Assembly: GCF_000247815.1 (NCBI RefSeq)
Contig: NC_021677.1
Coordinates: forward strand, 61,748,571 to 61,812,570
Reading direction: 5' to 3'
Origin: Ficedula albicollis
Taxonomy: Eukaryota; Chordata; Aves; Passeriformes; Muscicapidae
DNA: 64,000 bases
Both the position numbers and the translations under genes were made by a program. The notes under the pieces were generated by a model. The model saw only the letters and a program-made list of their open reading frames with translations. It was not told where the DNA came from and did no database searches. Numbering within the stretch: position 1 is the first letter of the stretch; the number at the start of each line of letters is the position of its first letter. Below, in pieces: positions 1 through 11,619 of this stretch.

Positions 1-2
1 TA

Positions 3-1507
3 GCAATTGCTGTGCTTGTGGCCCTTGTCTTGGTGCTATGGTGGATGGGGTGCAAAAGAAGCCTGAGGAGAGGAGGGTATGAAGGAGAAAACAGTGGCGC
101 AAATGAAGAGGAAGTCAGAAATGGGGATGCAAATGGAGAAGGCGATATTGGAAATGAAGAAGAAGATGATGCAAATCGGGAGGAAGATAACAATGATTTT
201 GGCAATGTACAGGAAGATGGCAATGTTGCTGCAAATGGAGAAGAGAATATGGATAATGACGTTGTCCATGAGGCGGCAAATGCAGAAAACAATGATGGTG
301 CGCTTATAGTCTATGAAAGGAACGATTCTAATGATAACATTGGAAGAATTCTAATGGAACGCATACAGTGGCCAGTACAGAACCTACAGAGAGGCTGCGA
401 TTGGACAAAAAACCTCATGGACAATTATGCACTTTACTTTGGACACGTCTTATCCAACAGCTTCTACCCAGGCCTGCAACGAGCCATCGGGGTGGGCAGC
501 GCCCCAACACCTTCTACCCAGGCCTGCAACGAGCCATCGGGGTGGGCAGCGCCTTTGAAGGTTGGAGTCCCCGAGAGCAGGATGTCGTGTACCAGGTGTT
601 CATACCCATGACTCCTCCCCGAGGCCACAGCTTCCACCTGGAGCTGGACTCTGCAGAGCAGAGGCACGTGAGGAACTTCCGTGTCCGCGTGCAGCTGGAG
701 TGCACCTGCAGGGAGGAGCAGCAGGCTGAGAACATGCTGTGCTTCCTGCACCACCCCGAGGAGGAGCTGAGGAGCAATCAGGATCCCAGCCTCCTGCACA
801 CCCTGTGCACCGACTCCTACCTGGATGTGCAGAAAACTGCCCGCTGGTTCTACCAGCTGGTGAGAGCCATCTGGCCAGCTTTGCCACAGTCACACAACTG
901 GCATTTAAAGCTGCTGCCCTCCAGACGCTCCTGCCAATTCCAGGTGAGCAATGGCAGAGAAAGCTTCAGGATTGAGATGCTGTTTGGAGTGCGGAGAGGC
1001 GACTCCGACATCTTTGTGAGCAGCCAGCCTAGAGAGGCCCACACCCAAAGCACAGCCTGGCCTGAGACCTATGCTGTGGCAGAGATGAAATTCTTCAAGC
1101 ACATTGCCAAGCAGGCTCCCCATGACAGTTTGCACCTCAAATGCCTGCAGTTCTTCACTCGTCTTCTGCTGGGCTTCAGCTTTTCCACCTACTCCATGAA
1201 GACCATTGTCATGCACCTGCTCAATGTGGTGCCCGTGTCACAGTGGCGCAGGAGAGATTTGCTGCAGCGACTGCTGAATATCAGCAAGAGCCTGCGTGTG
1301 TGTGTGCAAGCAAAACGCCTCGACCACTTCATTGTGGGGAACCAGAGGCTGCCTCAGGACATCCGTTTACCCCCAGATGTTCAAAGGGCTCAGCCATACA
1401 ATCTCTTCCATCACCTGGCAGAGGAACCGTCCGCACACACCCAGGCCATAAATGAGTATCTGGTACTGCAGAAGTGGTTCAAAAGAATCATTCTCGGTGA
1501 GCAGTGA
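3..1507 (+). CDS. ITPRIPL1-like protein, 5'-partial, frameshifted by a 50-bp tandem duplication
   Basis: The gene belongs to the inositol 1,4,5-trisphosphate receptor-interacting protein-like (ITPRIP/Mab-21) family, whose members are membrane-anchored proteins with a nucleotidyltransferase-fold domain and a poorly known role. The frame is already open at base 3, so the start lies upstream. Residues 1-17 are a hydrophobic membrane segment. A Glu/Asp/Asn-rich linker follows (about nt 80-300), then the Mab-21-like domain to the stop at 1505-1507. Family-typical stretches are GVGSAFEGW (GS loop), FIPMTPPRG, HLKCLQFF and FIVGNQRLP. The position usually occupied by the catalytic Asp reads YQV, which suggests a non-catalytic fold. 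Copies 461-510 and 511-553 are a direct repeat offset by 50 bp. The 5' frame runs into a stop at 609-611, while the domain continues in another frame (open 368-1507). Removing one repeat copy would rejoin the two frames. It is either a pseudogene or an assembly error. Family identity is clear; the exact paralogue is not. Confidence 0.85.
461..553 (+). repeat. 50-bp tandem duplication inside the ITPRIPL1-like gene
   Basis: The segment starting CTTCTACCCAGG at 461 recurs at 511. The 43 bases shared with the second copy are identical, and 7 bases separate the copies. The shift of 50 is not a multiple of three, so it breaks the reading frame exactly at the GVGSA loop. Confidence 0.95.
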
Positions 1508-1872
1508 ATGAACATGCCGATGCACAGAGCTGTGCTTGTGCTGCTCGCAGTTGGCAGTGAGACACCTCATCGTACAACTTTGGTGTTTGAGGAGAAGAGG
1601 ATGCGAGCACAGCCTCTGGTGAAGTTCTTACAGCATCTCCTGCCACCTCAGCAGGTGGAGGGCCACAGGAGGGCTTATTCTACCTCCTGGTATCATTTCG
1701 TTTTCCAAAAAAGGCATGCAGATCTGCACAAATCCCTTCTGGAATTTCCCCTCTCCCAAGAATGCGCTTGAAGATAGAACATGCCGTACATGCGGGGCCA
1801 AAGTCACCCAACCCCACCTGTAACAGGCACTTGTTCTCGGCCTTTGAGAAATGCCAAAATTTAGAGCATGAA
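1508..1872 (+). other. 3' flank / presumed 3' UTR of the ITPRIPL1-like gene
   Basis: This sequence directly follows the stop codon. No family-conserved coding sequence and no clear AATAAA signal are seen. An 87-codon open frame at 1508-1771 has no recognisable features and is treated as chance. Confidence 0.4.
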
Positions 1873-2760
1873 AGAAGCAAGAATGTGGGACAGAAGAAGC
1901 AAAAAGGAACAGGGTAAAAAAGACCAAGAGGAAAAGTCAGCGCTCCTTGTCTGGCATCAGTCAATGGACGCTGTCTCTCCTTGTCCCTGGAAGGGACAAC
2001 ATTGGGTCGGCATTGGACACGGGGTCTCGCAGCCGACCTGAAATTTTGTATATATATATAAGAATCGAGATGGTTTTTTTCATACATACATATATTGGGT
2101 TTACTTGTTATATACTGTAAATAGCATAAATTATCTTATATATAGTATGTATATAAAAACACAAAAAATATACTTATATAAGTATTATTAAAGATATCAA
2201 ATATGCATTCTTATATCCTGATAAAAATAATTCTGGATTGTTTAATATGTTGTTATGTTTAAATAAGAAAAATAAGGTGCATATATTACATAAGAAGCAA
2301 GAATGTGGGACAGAAGAAGCAAAAAGGAACAGGGTAAAAAAGACCAAGAGGAAAAGTCAGCGCTCCTTGTCTGGCATCAGTCAATGGACGCTGTCTCTCC
2401 TTGTCCCTGGAAGGGACAACATTGGGTCGGCATTGGACACGGGGTCTCTGGCATCAGTCAATGGACGCTGTCTCTCCTTGTCCCTGGAAGGGACAACATT
2501 GGGTCGGCATTGGACACGGGGTCTCGCAGCCGACCTGAAATTTTGTATATATATATAAGAATCGAGATGGTTTTTTTCATACATACATATATTGGGTTTA
2601 CTTGTTATATACTGTAAATAGCATAAATTATCTTATATATAGTATGTATATAAAAACACAAAAAATATACTTATATAAGTATTATTAAAGATATCAAATA
2701 TGCATTCTTATATCCTGATAAAAATAATTGTGGAGTGTTTAATATGTTGTTATGTTTAAA
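1873..2760 (+). repeat. 420-bp tandem duplication with a nested 77-bp duplication
   Basis: The block beginning GAAGCAAGAATGTGGGAC at 1873 recurs at 2293 and stays nearly identical through the AT-rich tail (TATATATATAAGAATCGAG, then about 200 bases of AT-rich sequence). In the second copy a 77-bp piece starting CTGGCATCAGTCAATGG is itself doubled (2371-2447 and 2448-2524). The sequence could be the 3' UTR of the preceding gene or an unrecognised interspersed repeat. Confidence 0.9.
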
Positions 2761-3276
2761 TAATAAAAATAAGGTGCATATTTAATGTAATTATATGTTG
2801 TGACACATACTAATGCTCTTAGTCCATTTATGTCTGGAAAGGTTTCCATAAAGTAGAAATATTTATAGCATATTTGACATAGATATAGATATATTATAAT
2901 ATTATTTATTGCTATAACTACATAATATATATTACATATCGTATGTATATAATGAATCACACATGTTGATATTATTGTTAAATAGAAGAAAAGCCATATC
3001 TAGAGTCACTATCTGTTGTGACCCATGTTAATGCTCTATAGTTGGTGCTTTTCTGATTGGAGAGCTGGAAAATGCTTTGATATTGTTCAATAAAATACAA
3101 TAGATCAGAATCCAGATTGTGCAAGACTTTATTGATCTCAGCCACATCTCTATTGTTGGTAAAAGTCACGCACTGTGAATCTGGGCTCAGGAGCTGCCTA
3201 CTTGAACTCCACCAAGCTGACACTGCTGAACGGGTTCTAATCAGAGATTAAGCCCAGCTGCCCCCAGCCCCTGCGA
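2761..3276. other. AT-rich intergenic stretch with possible old LTR-like remnants
   Basis: The sequence is strongly AT-rich to about 2960. A short motif, TTGTGACacatacTAATGCTC at 2797, recurs in diverged form at 3016. The segment 3105-3270 (GTGCAAG…GATTAAGCCCAG) resembles 4690-4790 (GTGCAAG…CAATTAAGCCAAT), which suggests two old copies of one unidentified repeat. An AATAAA lies near 3090. No gene is seen. Confidence 0.35.
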
Positions 3277-3500
3277 TCACAGAATCACAGCATGGCTTGG
3301 CTTGGAAGGCTCCTCAGAAATTGCCTTGTCCCAGCCCTGCCGCCAAGGACAGGGACACCTTCCACTGGGCCGGGATGCTCCAAGCGCCACCCAGCCTGGC
3401 CTGGAGCACTGCCAGGGACGGGGCAGCCACAGCTCCTGTGGGCAGCGTGGGCCAGGGCCTCAGCAGCCCCAGAGGCCAGAATTTGCTGCACTCCTCCAGC
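3277..3500 (-). mobile_element. CR1 LINE 3' fragment (minus strand)
   Basis: The plus strand reads as reverse-complement CR1 tail: ATCACAGAATCACAG, GGCTTGGAAGG, GGACACCTTCCACTGG, then the CTGGCCTGGAGCACTGCCAGG segment typical of avian CR1 3' ends. Confidence 0.85.
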
Positions 3501-4070
3501 CTAAGGCCTCCCTGCGGCACTGGGAAGCCACCGGCCCTGGCGCTGTCCCTGCAGGCCCTGGCACACAGCCCCTGCGCAGGTCTGCGCTGGGCCCGTGCAG
3601 GGGCTGAAAGGCTGCAGGAAGGTGTCCCTGGAGAAGGCCTGGCACAGCCCTGGGCCAGCAGTGGCGCCGTGAGGGCGGCAAGCGGGGCCTGGCACGGCCG
3701 TCGGGGCGCGAGGGCACAGGGCGGGCGCCGAGGCCCTGGCAGCTGGAGCAGCAGCTCTGGAGCGCGGGCGGCACCGAGCCGTGGGCTCCCGCAGCTCTGC
3801 ACCCCTCACGGCTGAGGCAGCTGCCCAGGCACAGCCGGCTGGGGACACGCGGCCACCCCGGGGCCACCCGCACGGGGACCCTGCTCTGGGGCCAGGCCAG
3901 GCCGCAGCAGGGAGCAGCCATGGGCTGTGCCCGGGGAGGGAACGGCTCTGCCCAGGGACAGGGCTCTGCCAGCAGGGCAGCAGGGACAGGGGGACACAGG
4001 ACAGCAATCACAGCCTGTCTGCCTTGGGACAGGTCCAACAGACAGGCAGAACACGGGACAGGCAGGAGGC
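3500..4070. other. GC- and CpG-rich intergenic block
   Basis: About 570 bases are very GC-rich, with many CpGs between about 3660 and 3860 (GGCACGGCCGTCGGGGCGCG). No gene or splice-bounded frame is recognised. It could be a CpG island of an unseen gene or a GC-rich repeat. Confidence 0.4.
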
Positions 4071-6766
4071 CTAATCCTCACTGTGCCCACCTGAACACAG
4101 GGACATAAGGCTCCAGGGGAATGGGGACACAGCAGACACCTCTCCTCTGGGAATATCCCCTCTTCCCTGGGGTCCTGACAGAACACAGGGGGTGCGGCTG
4201 TGTAAGCAGAACCCAGGGACTGATGAGGAGGACGATGCCAAGGTTACATCGGCCCACACTCTGCATCCAAACTGCTCCATGGAGGAGAAAACTAGAGGAG
4301 TCCTTGCCTCAGCAGATTTCTTCTGAGGGAAAGTTGTTCTGTACTCCTGCACACTGGTGTCCCTTCTGGACTGCTACTCTAGTGCTGCTCCTGCTCTCAG
4401 GGCTGTGGAGTATCTACACAACAGAAGCAATGATGCAGAGAGCAAAGGCCAGGAGAGCTCAAACTGAGGATATGTGAACTCAAGCAGAGACTTGCAGGGG
4501 GAAGAAGGAAAGAGAGGCAGGAGGAATTTTGCTAAATATTGGCTAACTAGACAGAGTAAATGGGGTGGTAAAGGCTAGAAATTAGGAAGAAGGCAGCAAA
4601 CTTTAGGCAAATGATCAAGAGAAAGACCACAAAGAGGAAGAAAACCATCTTTCTCGCTCTTTCTGTAACATGCGCTCTTCCAGGATCTAGACTGTGCAAG
4701 TTCTTCTTGAAATCAACCAGACCTACAGTGCTGAAATGGTTTTGATTCACAATTAAGCCAATTTACACCCAGCCCTTCTGCTCCCCAAAGAGCTGAAAAA
4801 CAATTGGGTGGTGGAAGTGAGACCATGCTGGGACTCTTCTGAAAACTAGGAGAAGCTCCTTCAGGAACAATTCCTGAAGTCAGCACACTGTTTGTGACAG
4901 CGAGACCAGCAACGAGCAAGTGTCACCTGAGCAAAGCACTTTACTTCTGTGACACCTGGAAGGTGCCTTGTGAGGCATTATCACTGAGCAATACTTTGAT
5001 CTACCAGGTGGGAGCAAAATGAAGTGATGCCACTTGTTTTTCAGGAGACTTCCTCACTCCAAGTTCTCCTGGCCCACTCCAGCCCACCTGTGACATCCAG
5101 CTCTGTCTCAGATTCCCATCCCAGCCAAGCAGCTGTGGAGCTGAACTCTACCTCGAAAAACAACAGAAATAAACTCAAGCTGAAGAAGAGACAGAGAGGT
5201 TTGGCCAGACAGCAGAGCCCTCTTCAGTCCAGTGAGGGGTAGTGAAGAGCTGGTTGAACCAATGTGACCCTGCAGACACTGGCAAGCTCCCAGTTGGGCC
5301 AAACTGGGGTTTATCTGGTATAAATTTGGTACAGCAGGCACCAGGGTCTTCCAGACAAATGCACCCAGTCATTGCAGCTCTCACTGTAAGTAAAAGACAG
5401 GGATCAATGAAAGCCAGACGGTGGGAAATGCAGAAATGCATCACATAATTACAGATAGCAGTTCTTGGAACAAGGATTTTTGCATGGAGAAATTTCGGGT
5501 GGAGAGGAAAAAGAGGGAGGAAAGGGAGGAAACTCACACTCTAAAGCTAATAAATAAAATTTTAAAAAATTAAGTGATTTGGCAAAATCATGTGACAAGG
5601 TAGTTTCTCTTGCAAACAGGTGCACCACAGTTTTAGAAATATTAAATCTTAAGAGGTTTGCATTGCACAATAGATGGCAGCCAGAAAGCATGTTGATGTT
5701 TTTTGGCAGTGTTTCATATGTCATGGTATTTTTTTTTCTTTAAAGCTTCCATCAGCAGGAGGCAAAGCTGTGCCAAGGAAAAGGAATCAAATCTGGATGC
5801 AGCAAGTCTCGCATTCAGACAGAGGCTCCCTGCCAGATGCTACGGGGCCAAATCGGAAACAACCACACTGAGTTCATTATGAAAACTGCATAATCAAAAG
5901 CCTGCAAAAAGGCAAAAAGAAAAAAAAAATAATCTGTTTAATACTTAGCTAAATTCTCAACTGTTGAAGTAGATTTGAAGAAAAATTCATCATAATCCCC
6001 TCTTCCTTTTGAGGAATTCCTCCCTGTTCATGAGGTGTCCATGAGATGGCAGGAGTGCACTGTCCTCCAGAGGTCGAAGGACCCTCACAATGGTGACATT
6101 TCCTCACTGAGAATCTCACTCTGGCTGTGGGCACTGCAGACAAAACATTGATTTATCTTTCTGTTTATTGCTCATGGAAAGACATAAGGAAGTGGCATCA
6201 ATGGACACATCTTTAGAGAAGAAATTGCCTGGTGCAGTTTCTGCTTGACAGAATTCTGCTCAGTGCAGACCCTGGATCTACAAACTCATCCCAGGCCATG
6301 CACAGGAATTTGTTACCAGGCACTGCAAAATTGAAAGAAAAGGATCCAGACATCTGCCAGAAAGAAATCTGGAAGATGGGATTTAGAAATCACAGCCCTT
6401 GTATTTATGGCAGGGGATGTGGAAACAAACCCTCAGGGGTGTCCCAGTTTTCAGCTCTTTTTATCATCCCAAGTTCTCCACACAACTGGGGCACAGCTGT
6501 GAGCCTGCCCCTGGTCAGACAGGATCCACAGCAGTCCAAGTTCTGTGAGCTGGGCCAAGGGATGGGCTGGCAAGTTGTGCAAGTGCTTCCCTGGGCCAGG
6601 CTGCAGAAGCAACATCCCAGCAAGAGATGGATGCTCATGTCTGCAGAGATTTCAGCTGCCTCAAGAGAGCAGGTTGAATGATGGAGCTATTCTTTTCATG
6701 CTCCTGGTGTTGAGCCAGGACATCTTCCAAGTTTTTGTCCACACTACCTGGACAGGAAAGCAAAAA
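4071..6766. other. Intergenic sequence without recognised gene
   Basis: An open frame at 4121-4477 (118 codons, +) has one hydrophobic segment followed by basic residues near its end but matches no family I recognise. A second frame at 5024-5242 ends in a Lys/Arg-rich tail. Neither has supporting context. The rest is unremarkable. Confidence 0.4.
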
Positions 6767-6838
6767 GAATCAGAATGGTTTGGGTCAGAAGAGATGTTAA
6801 AGATCACCAAGTTCCAACCCCACTTCGATGAAGCACTC
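6767..6838 (-). mobile_element. Short CR1 LINE remnant (minus strand)
   Basis: CAGAATGGTTTGGGTCAGAA, followed by GATCACCAAGTTCCAACCCC, is the reverse-complement start of a CR1 3' end. It is degraded after about 70 bases. Confidence 0.65.
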
Positions 6839-7270
6839 CATCAGTCTTACACTGGATCTTCTCTAGCAGAGGGTATAATTGTGATGTTACAGCCCACAGC
6901 TCTTCCCACTGATCCTCTCACTGGGAGAGCAGAACTGGAGAGGTTTTGCTGTGTGGGAGCTCCCTGTGCACCTATGAGCTCTTAACTGCAGGCACTGCTG
7001 TGATGGAACAGGTTTGCCTTGTACTGAGCAGGGGAGGAGGGCTTAGGAGCTGCTGAGGGACACCCCAAAGTGTCACTTGATCTGTATATTCTAGTACAAC
7101 AAAGACCTGTTCCCTTTCCAGTGTCCCATCCCACAGTAAGCCAGGCATTCCCAGTGACATCACTGGAGCCTGCAAACAGCTCTGCTGCAGGCAGACACTG
7201 CCCTCTGCAATGACCAAGAGATGATGTTGGTTAACTTTTGTCAATGCATCCTTTCAGTTTCTTGTAAATG

Positions 7271-7369
7271 TGGCACTTGGGGACGTGGGTTAGTGGTGTC
7301 CTTGGCAGTGCCGGGGGGACTCAATGATCTTAGAGGGCTTTCAAAATTAAATGATTCTATGATTCTTTG
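7271..7369 (+). mobile_element. CR1 LINE 3' end
   Basis: GGCACTTGGGGACGTGGGTT, a GTGGTGTCCTTGGCAGTGC segment and the terminal ATGATTCTATGATTCTT match a CR1 tail in forward orientation. Confidence 0.8.
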
Positions 7370-7673
7370 GTTTAAAATTTTCAAAGCTTTCCTGGCTTTC
7401 AGATTCTGCAGTTCACAATCCCTGATGTGATCTGTAAAATCACTTTCCTATTTTTAATTCCCTCCTTCTCCTGCATGGGACATCAGGTGGCATCCCAGCT
7501 CCTGGCTGCAAAACCAGTCTCACATCAAGACACACAGACCCAATGCATTCTGTTGCAAAGGTGAACCATCTCCAGAAACTAAAGTTTTTTTGCATCCATG
7601 GGCAGTTCATGGTTATGGACAATGCTCTGAAAGCAGTGGGACAGAAACAGTATGAATCCATCAATGTGAAACC

Positions 7674-7882
7674 TGATTAGGAAAAAATTCTTCCCTGTGG
7701 GGGTGGTTTTTCACCTGGCACAGGGTGCCCAGAGAAGCTGTGGTTGCCCCATCCCTGAAAATGCTCAATGCCAGGCTGGAGCAAGCTGTGCCAGTGGGAA
7801 GTGTCCCTGCCCATGGCAGAGGGTTGGAATGAGATGGTTTTTAAAGTCCCTTCCAACTCAAACCATCCCATGATTCTATGAC
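7674..7882 (+). mobile_element. CR1 LINE 3' end
   Basis: It carries the CR1 features ATTCTTCCCTGTG, GGCACAGGGTGCCCAGAGAA, GTGTCCCTGCCCATGGCAG and the end CCCATGATTCTATGA. Confidence 0.9.
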
Positions 7883-10500
7883 CTGGCTCCTGATAGTCCA
7901 TAAAGCCCCAGGGACAGCAAGGGGATGTCATTGGGATACAAAAGCTTTGAAGATGAGGGGAGAATTGGCTGGGAATTGTCCCTTCCTCCTAAGGACTCTG
8001 CCATTCCCAGGGTTAGTGCCCCATTTCCAAACTACATGCAAATCCACAGGTCTTGGCACTCTTCTTGAGTGCTAATCTTGAACCCTCAGCCTGACTTGAA
8101 TCACTGCTTCTCTCTCCAGTGTTTAAATAAATTATTAGAAAACCTCTCCCAAATGCATAAATCCCATCCTAATGCCCTCTGATGTCAGAGGGAAGGTGCC
8201 TGGTAACATTGCTGGTCCTTGGATCACGCCTCAGAAAAGCAGCTGCAAAATATAAACCCACAGGCTCTGAAATTCATCTTTCCTTTAACTTGGTCTAAAC
8301 CTTTGTAAATGACTCACAATGGGTCAGGGAAAAGAGAATTGAACAGCTCTGATCTGGCTGTTCCCCTGTCCTATAAAATCAGCTTACGCCCTTCGCAAAG
8401 AGGAAAGCTCACTAAAATTCCCCCACAGCAGTGGCAGCTGCCATCCCACAAACCAAACTGTTGGAGAAGTGCAGAAATCATTGTGATGTTTCTACACCTT
8501 TTTCCAGGGCCTGTAACAATTTCCTCCTTGTTCTGTTCAGCATTACCCCTGCAACTCCTTCCTCCCACCTCCCAATTGCCAAGAAATCCCTCCTGCTGCT
8601 GTGAGAAACATGAGAGTTCCTAGGGAATATCTCCTCATGGCATGTGAAAGCAAGAGGGGAGAGGAGCAGGGATGTTTTCCTCTAGCAGGAGATATCATGG
8701 GCAACTTGTGGGGTACCAGGCTTTAGGGGTTGGGTCTGTCCTAGCTTGGGATGTGGGTAAATCATTCCATCTTTCTCTAGCTCCAATTGTGCCGACCAGC
8801 ACAATAACAGGAAATTCAAACTGAATCCCATTTTCCTTTGTTCTTTAAGGTGGTTCTGAAGTGGCAGGTGTTGTTACCTGGCTCTGCTGAGAAATTGCTC
8901 AGCTTTTGTCATGATTATCAACTCCCCAGCTGGGAGAACAACAGCTCAGTGGGGAATTACAGAGCTGCAAGGGAGTAAAGATGGGCAGTGATGGCTGAAC
9001 ACCACGTGAAGATCTCCCACAGGCAGAAATACGGACATTTTAGCATGTTTTCCATTATACAAAGGGCAGAATTCCTGTGCAGCGTGGGCATATGCAGAAC
9101 AGCTGGGGAAGGTGGGGATGGAGTGTACCAAGCTGACACTTCTGGGGAAAGCAGCCAAGTGCATTGACACTTCTCATGTAGGCTGGCTCCAAACCAAATG
9201 GCTTCACAGCAGGATTTCCAAATTACTACCTTGACCACTCCATGTGCTTCTTCCACAGTCTTAAAATCCACCTATGTAAGTGATCATTCCTTCCTTCCTC
9301 CAGGATAATTAATTTCTGCCCCAAAGCACCATTTTCCAGCTCACATTTCTCTGGTCCCTGTGAGGACCTTAACAGGGCTGAGAAACCTCAGGCCCCACAC
9401 TGCCTTCATCGAGGTGTTGTTCAACTCCTTGTGAATCCTCTCTCAAATCTTGGTGGGGCATCTCCATCAGAGCTTTTCAGACCCTGAGCCCAAGCAATTT
9501 GCATTGCAGGGATGAAGAGCATCCATGCTTAAAATGCTGCTGAAATGTGGTCACACATAATCAGCAATTTAAAGCCCAGCTCCAGAAGAAATTGCAGAAA
9601 GGAGTGGTGGTGGCACGAGGTGGGCAGAGCATCTGGCTCTGTTGAGTTGGGTGTCAGAGCAGACTGGATCCTAACAGCAGTGTTAGACCAGATGTGCTGC
9701 TGTTTTCATATCAGCAAGGATTACATTGCTTAAAACCATTTATTTTATATTGGCTAATCAAGGAAGGCTCAGAGGAGCGGGGAAATGAAAGGGGTAATCA
9801 GATATCCCAGAGCTCAGAGCACACACACAGAATGTTCAAAGCCAGCACGGTGCAGGTGCATATTCCCAATGTGGACTGGGCTGGCAAATGACTTGGTTTT
9901 CCGTGGGAGCTACTGTGTCTGCAAAGGACTTCCCAGGCTCCAGCTGCCATCTCGTGGTCATACAAGAAATCTGCCTCTCTTTTTTTCCCCTCTGATTACC
10001 ACAATTCATGGCTCAAGCTGTACTTGTCCAAGATTGGTAATGTTAAAAAATTCTGGGAAATGTTTTTCCCAGGAAAGCCCTGGTCTGAAGCATTATATTC
10101 CCAAATTGCAGTGGGTTTGACCTTTTCATCATCCATTAGAGAGGATACTTCATTTTCCATTGTGGGGAAAATAGTGAGGTTTGGAAAAGGGGGACTTCAA
10201 GTGAGAGGAGTGTTTAACATCCTCATCAACCTTGAAATCTCCAGGGAATTTCAAGCACTGTTCAGCAACACTCTGAGGTTTGAATTTTGCTGCTGTCCTC
10301 CCCTACTTCCTGATGGATCCCCTCTTGCCCACCCCCCAGGCTGGGAGGCTCTGGAGGGATTTAGGATCTGCAAAGCCACAGCAGCCCCTCTGAACTGGAG
10401 TTGCTGTTTGTTGGCTCCTTTCTCTGAGCACTTGCTCCAGCCCTGCTTCAGCAGCAGATCCCAGAGCCATCTGCAGCCCCAGGAAAACCAGCAGAGCTTT
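7883..10500. other. Intergenic sequence, nothing recognised
   Basis: No CR1 tail, LTR, RNA gene or coding exon is seen. A 186-codon open frame at 10024-10584 has no recognisable domain and runs into a duplicated block. Confidence 0.5.
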
Positions 10501-11131
10501 GAAGAAGATCAGAGGTGCATCTGCTTTTGGTACAGAGAGTCCCAGGGTAACATCGTGGCCCTGGGGAAGATGGTGGGAGTTTAGCTGGGTTTGCAGCAGG
10601 ACCAAGATTTTTTTTTTTTTTTCCCCAGCCTTGTTTAGTGTGACTCAGAGTGTCAGCAGGACCTACAGCTGCTCTGGGCATAAAAAAAGGCACGTTCCAA
10701 AAACTGCTCTGCTCCAGAAATTACCTAGTGTGAGTAAACACCACGTGGTACTCTGCTCCCTTGTCATGGAGTCAGAGAATGGCTTGGATTGCAAGGAACC
10801 TTTAAAACTCATCTGAAGAAGATCAGAGGTGCATCTGCTTTTGGTACAGAGAGTCCCAGGGTAACATCGTGGCCCTGGGGAAGATGGTGGGAGTTTGGCT
10901 GGGTTTGCAGCAGGACCAAGATTTTTTTTTTTTTTTTTTCCTCAGCCTTGTTTAGTGTGACTCAGAGTGTCAGCAGGACCTACAGCTGCTCTGGGCATAA
11001 AAAAAGGCACGTTCCAAAAACTGCTCTGCTCCAGAAATTACCTAGTGTGAGTAAACACCACGTGGTACTCTGCTCCCTTGTCATGGAGTCAGAGAATGGC
11101 TTGGATTGCAAGGAACCTTTAAAACTCATCT
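10501..11131 (+). repeat. 314-bp tandem duplication including the end of a CR1
   Basis: GAAGAAGATCAGAGGTGCAT starts at 10501 and again at 10815. The copies differ in poly-T length and a few bases (for example TTTAGCTGG against TTTGGCTGG). Each copy ends with the first roughly 50 bases of the CR1 that continues at 11132. Confidence 0.95.
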
Positions 11132-11300
11132 GATTCCACCCCCTGCCATGGCAGGGACACCTCCCACTGTCCCAGGCTGCTCCAAGCCCTGTCCAACCTG
11201 GCCTGGAACACTTCCAGGGATCCAGGGGCAGCCACAGCTGCTCTGGGCAATCTGTACCAGGGCCTCAGAGCCAAGAATTCCTTCTCAAAAGCCAAGTCAG
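11082..11300 (-). mobile_element. CR1 LINE 3' fragment (minus strand)
   Basis: The plus strand shows ATGGAGTCAGAGAATGGCTT, CACCCCCTGCCATGGCAGGG and GGATCCAGGGGCAGCCACAG. Its first part also occurs at 10768-10814 because of the local duplication. Confidence 0.9.
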
Positions 11301-11619
11301 GATCATGTCCTGGCAGGACCCCTGGACCAGCTGTTGTTACAAAATGTTCATGGTTTATTATGCAAGGTCCTCAGATCAGAAAAGGCCACTTTCTTTTTAT
11401 ACAGTGTTCTTGCTTACAGTAGATTTTGGGTCAAACCTTCACAGCATATGATAACAATAAAATCCAAACATTTTCCCCTGTAAAACTGGGATCTGAAAAC
11501 AATAAAATTAATGGGACCTGCTGGCTGAAATAGGGCAGTAAATGTGTAAGGAGAGAAGAGGCCACTTAAACTGACTTCTAATGCCCCAGAGCGCTGGACT
11601 GGGTTACATGTCTTCAGAA

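Noticed and set aside
4121..4477. 118-codon frame with a hydrophobic segment
   Set aside because: No recognised family, no splice or promoter context, and similar frames occur by chance. It is noted only in the region description.
5024..5242. 72-codon frame with a Lys/Arg-rich tail preceded by TTTTTCAG
   Set aside because: It has an acceptor-like site but no donor and no recognisable protein similarity.
6232..6681. 149-codon plus-strand frame
   Set aside because: No domain, no splice context, and composition typical of non-coding DNA.
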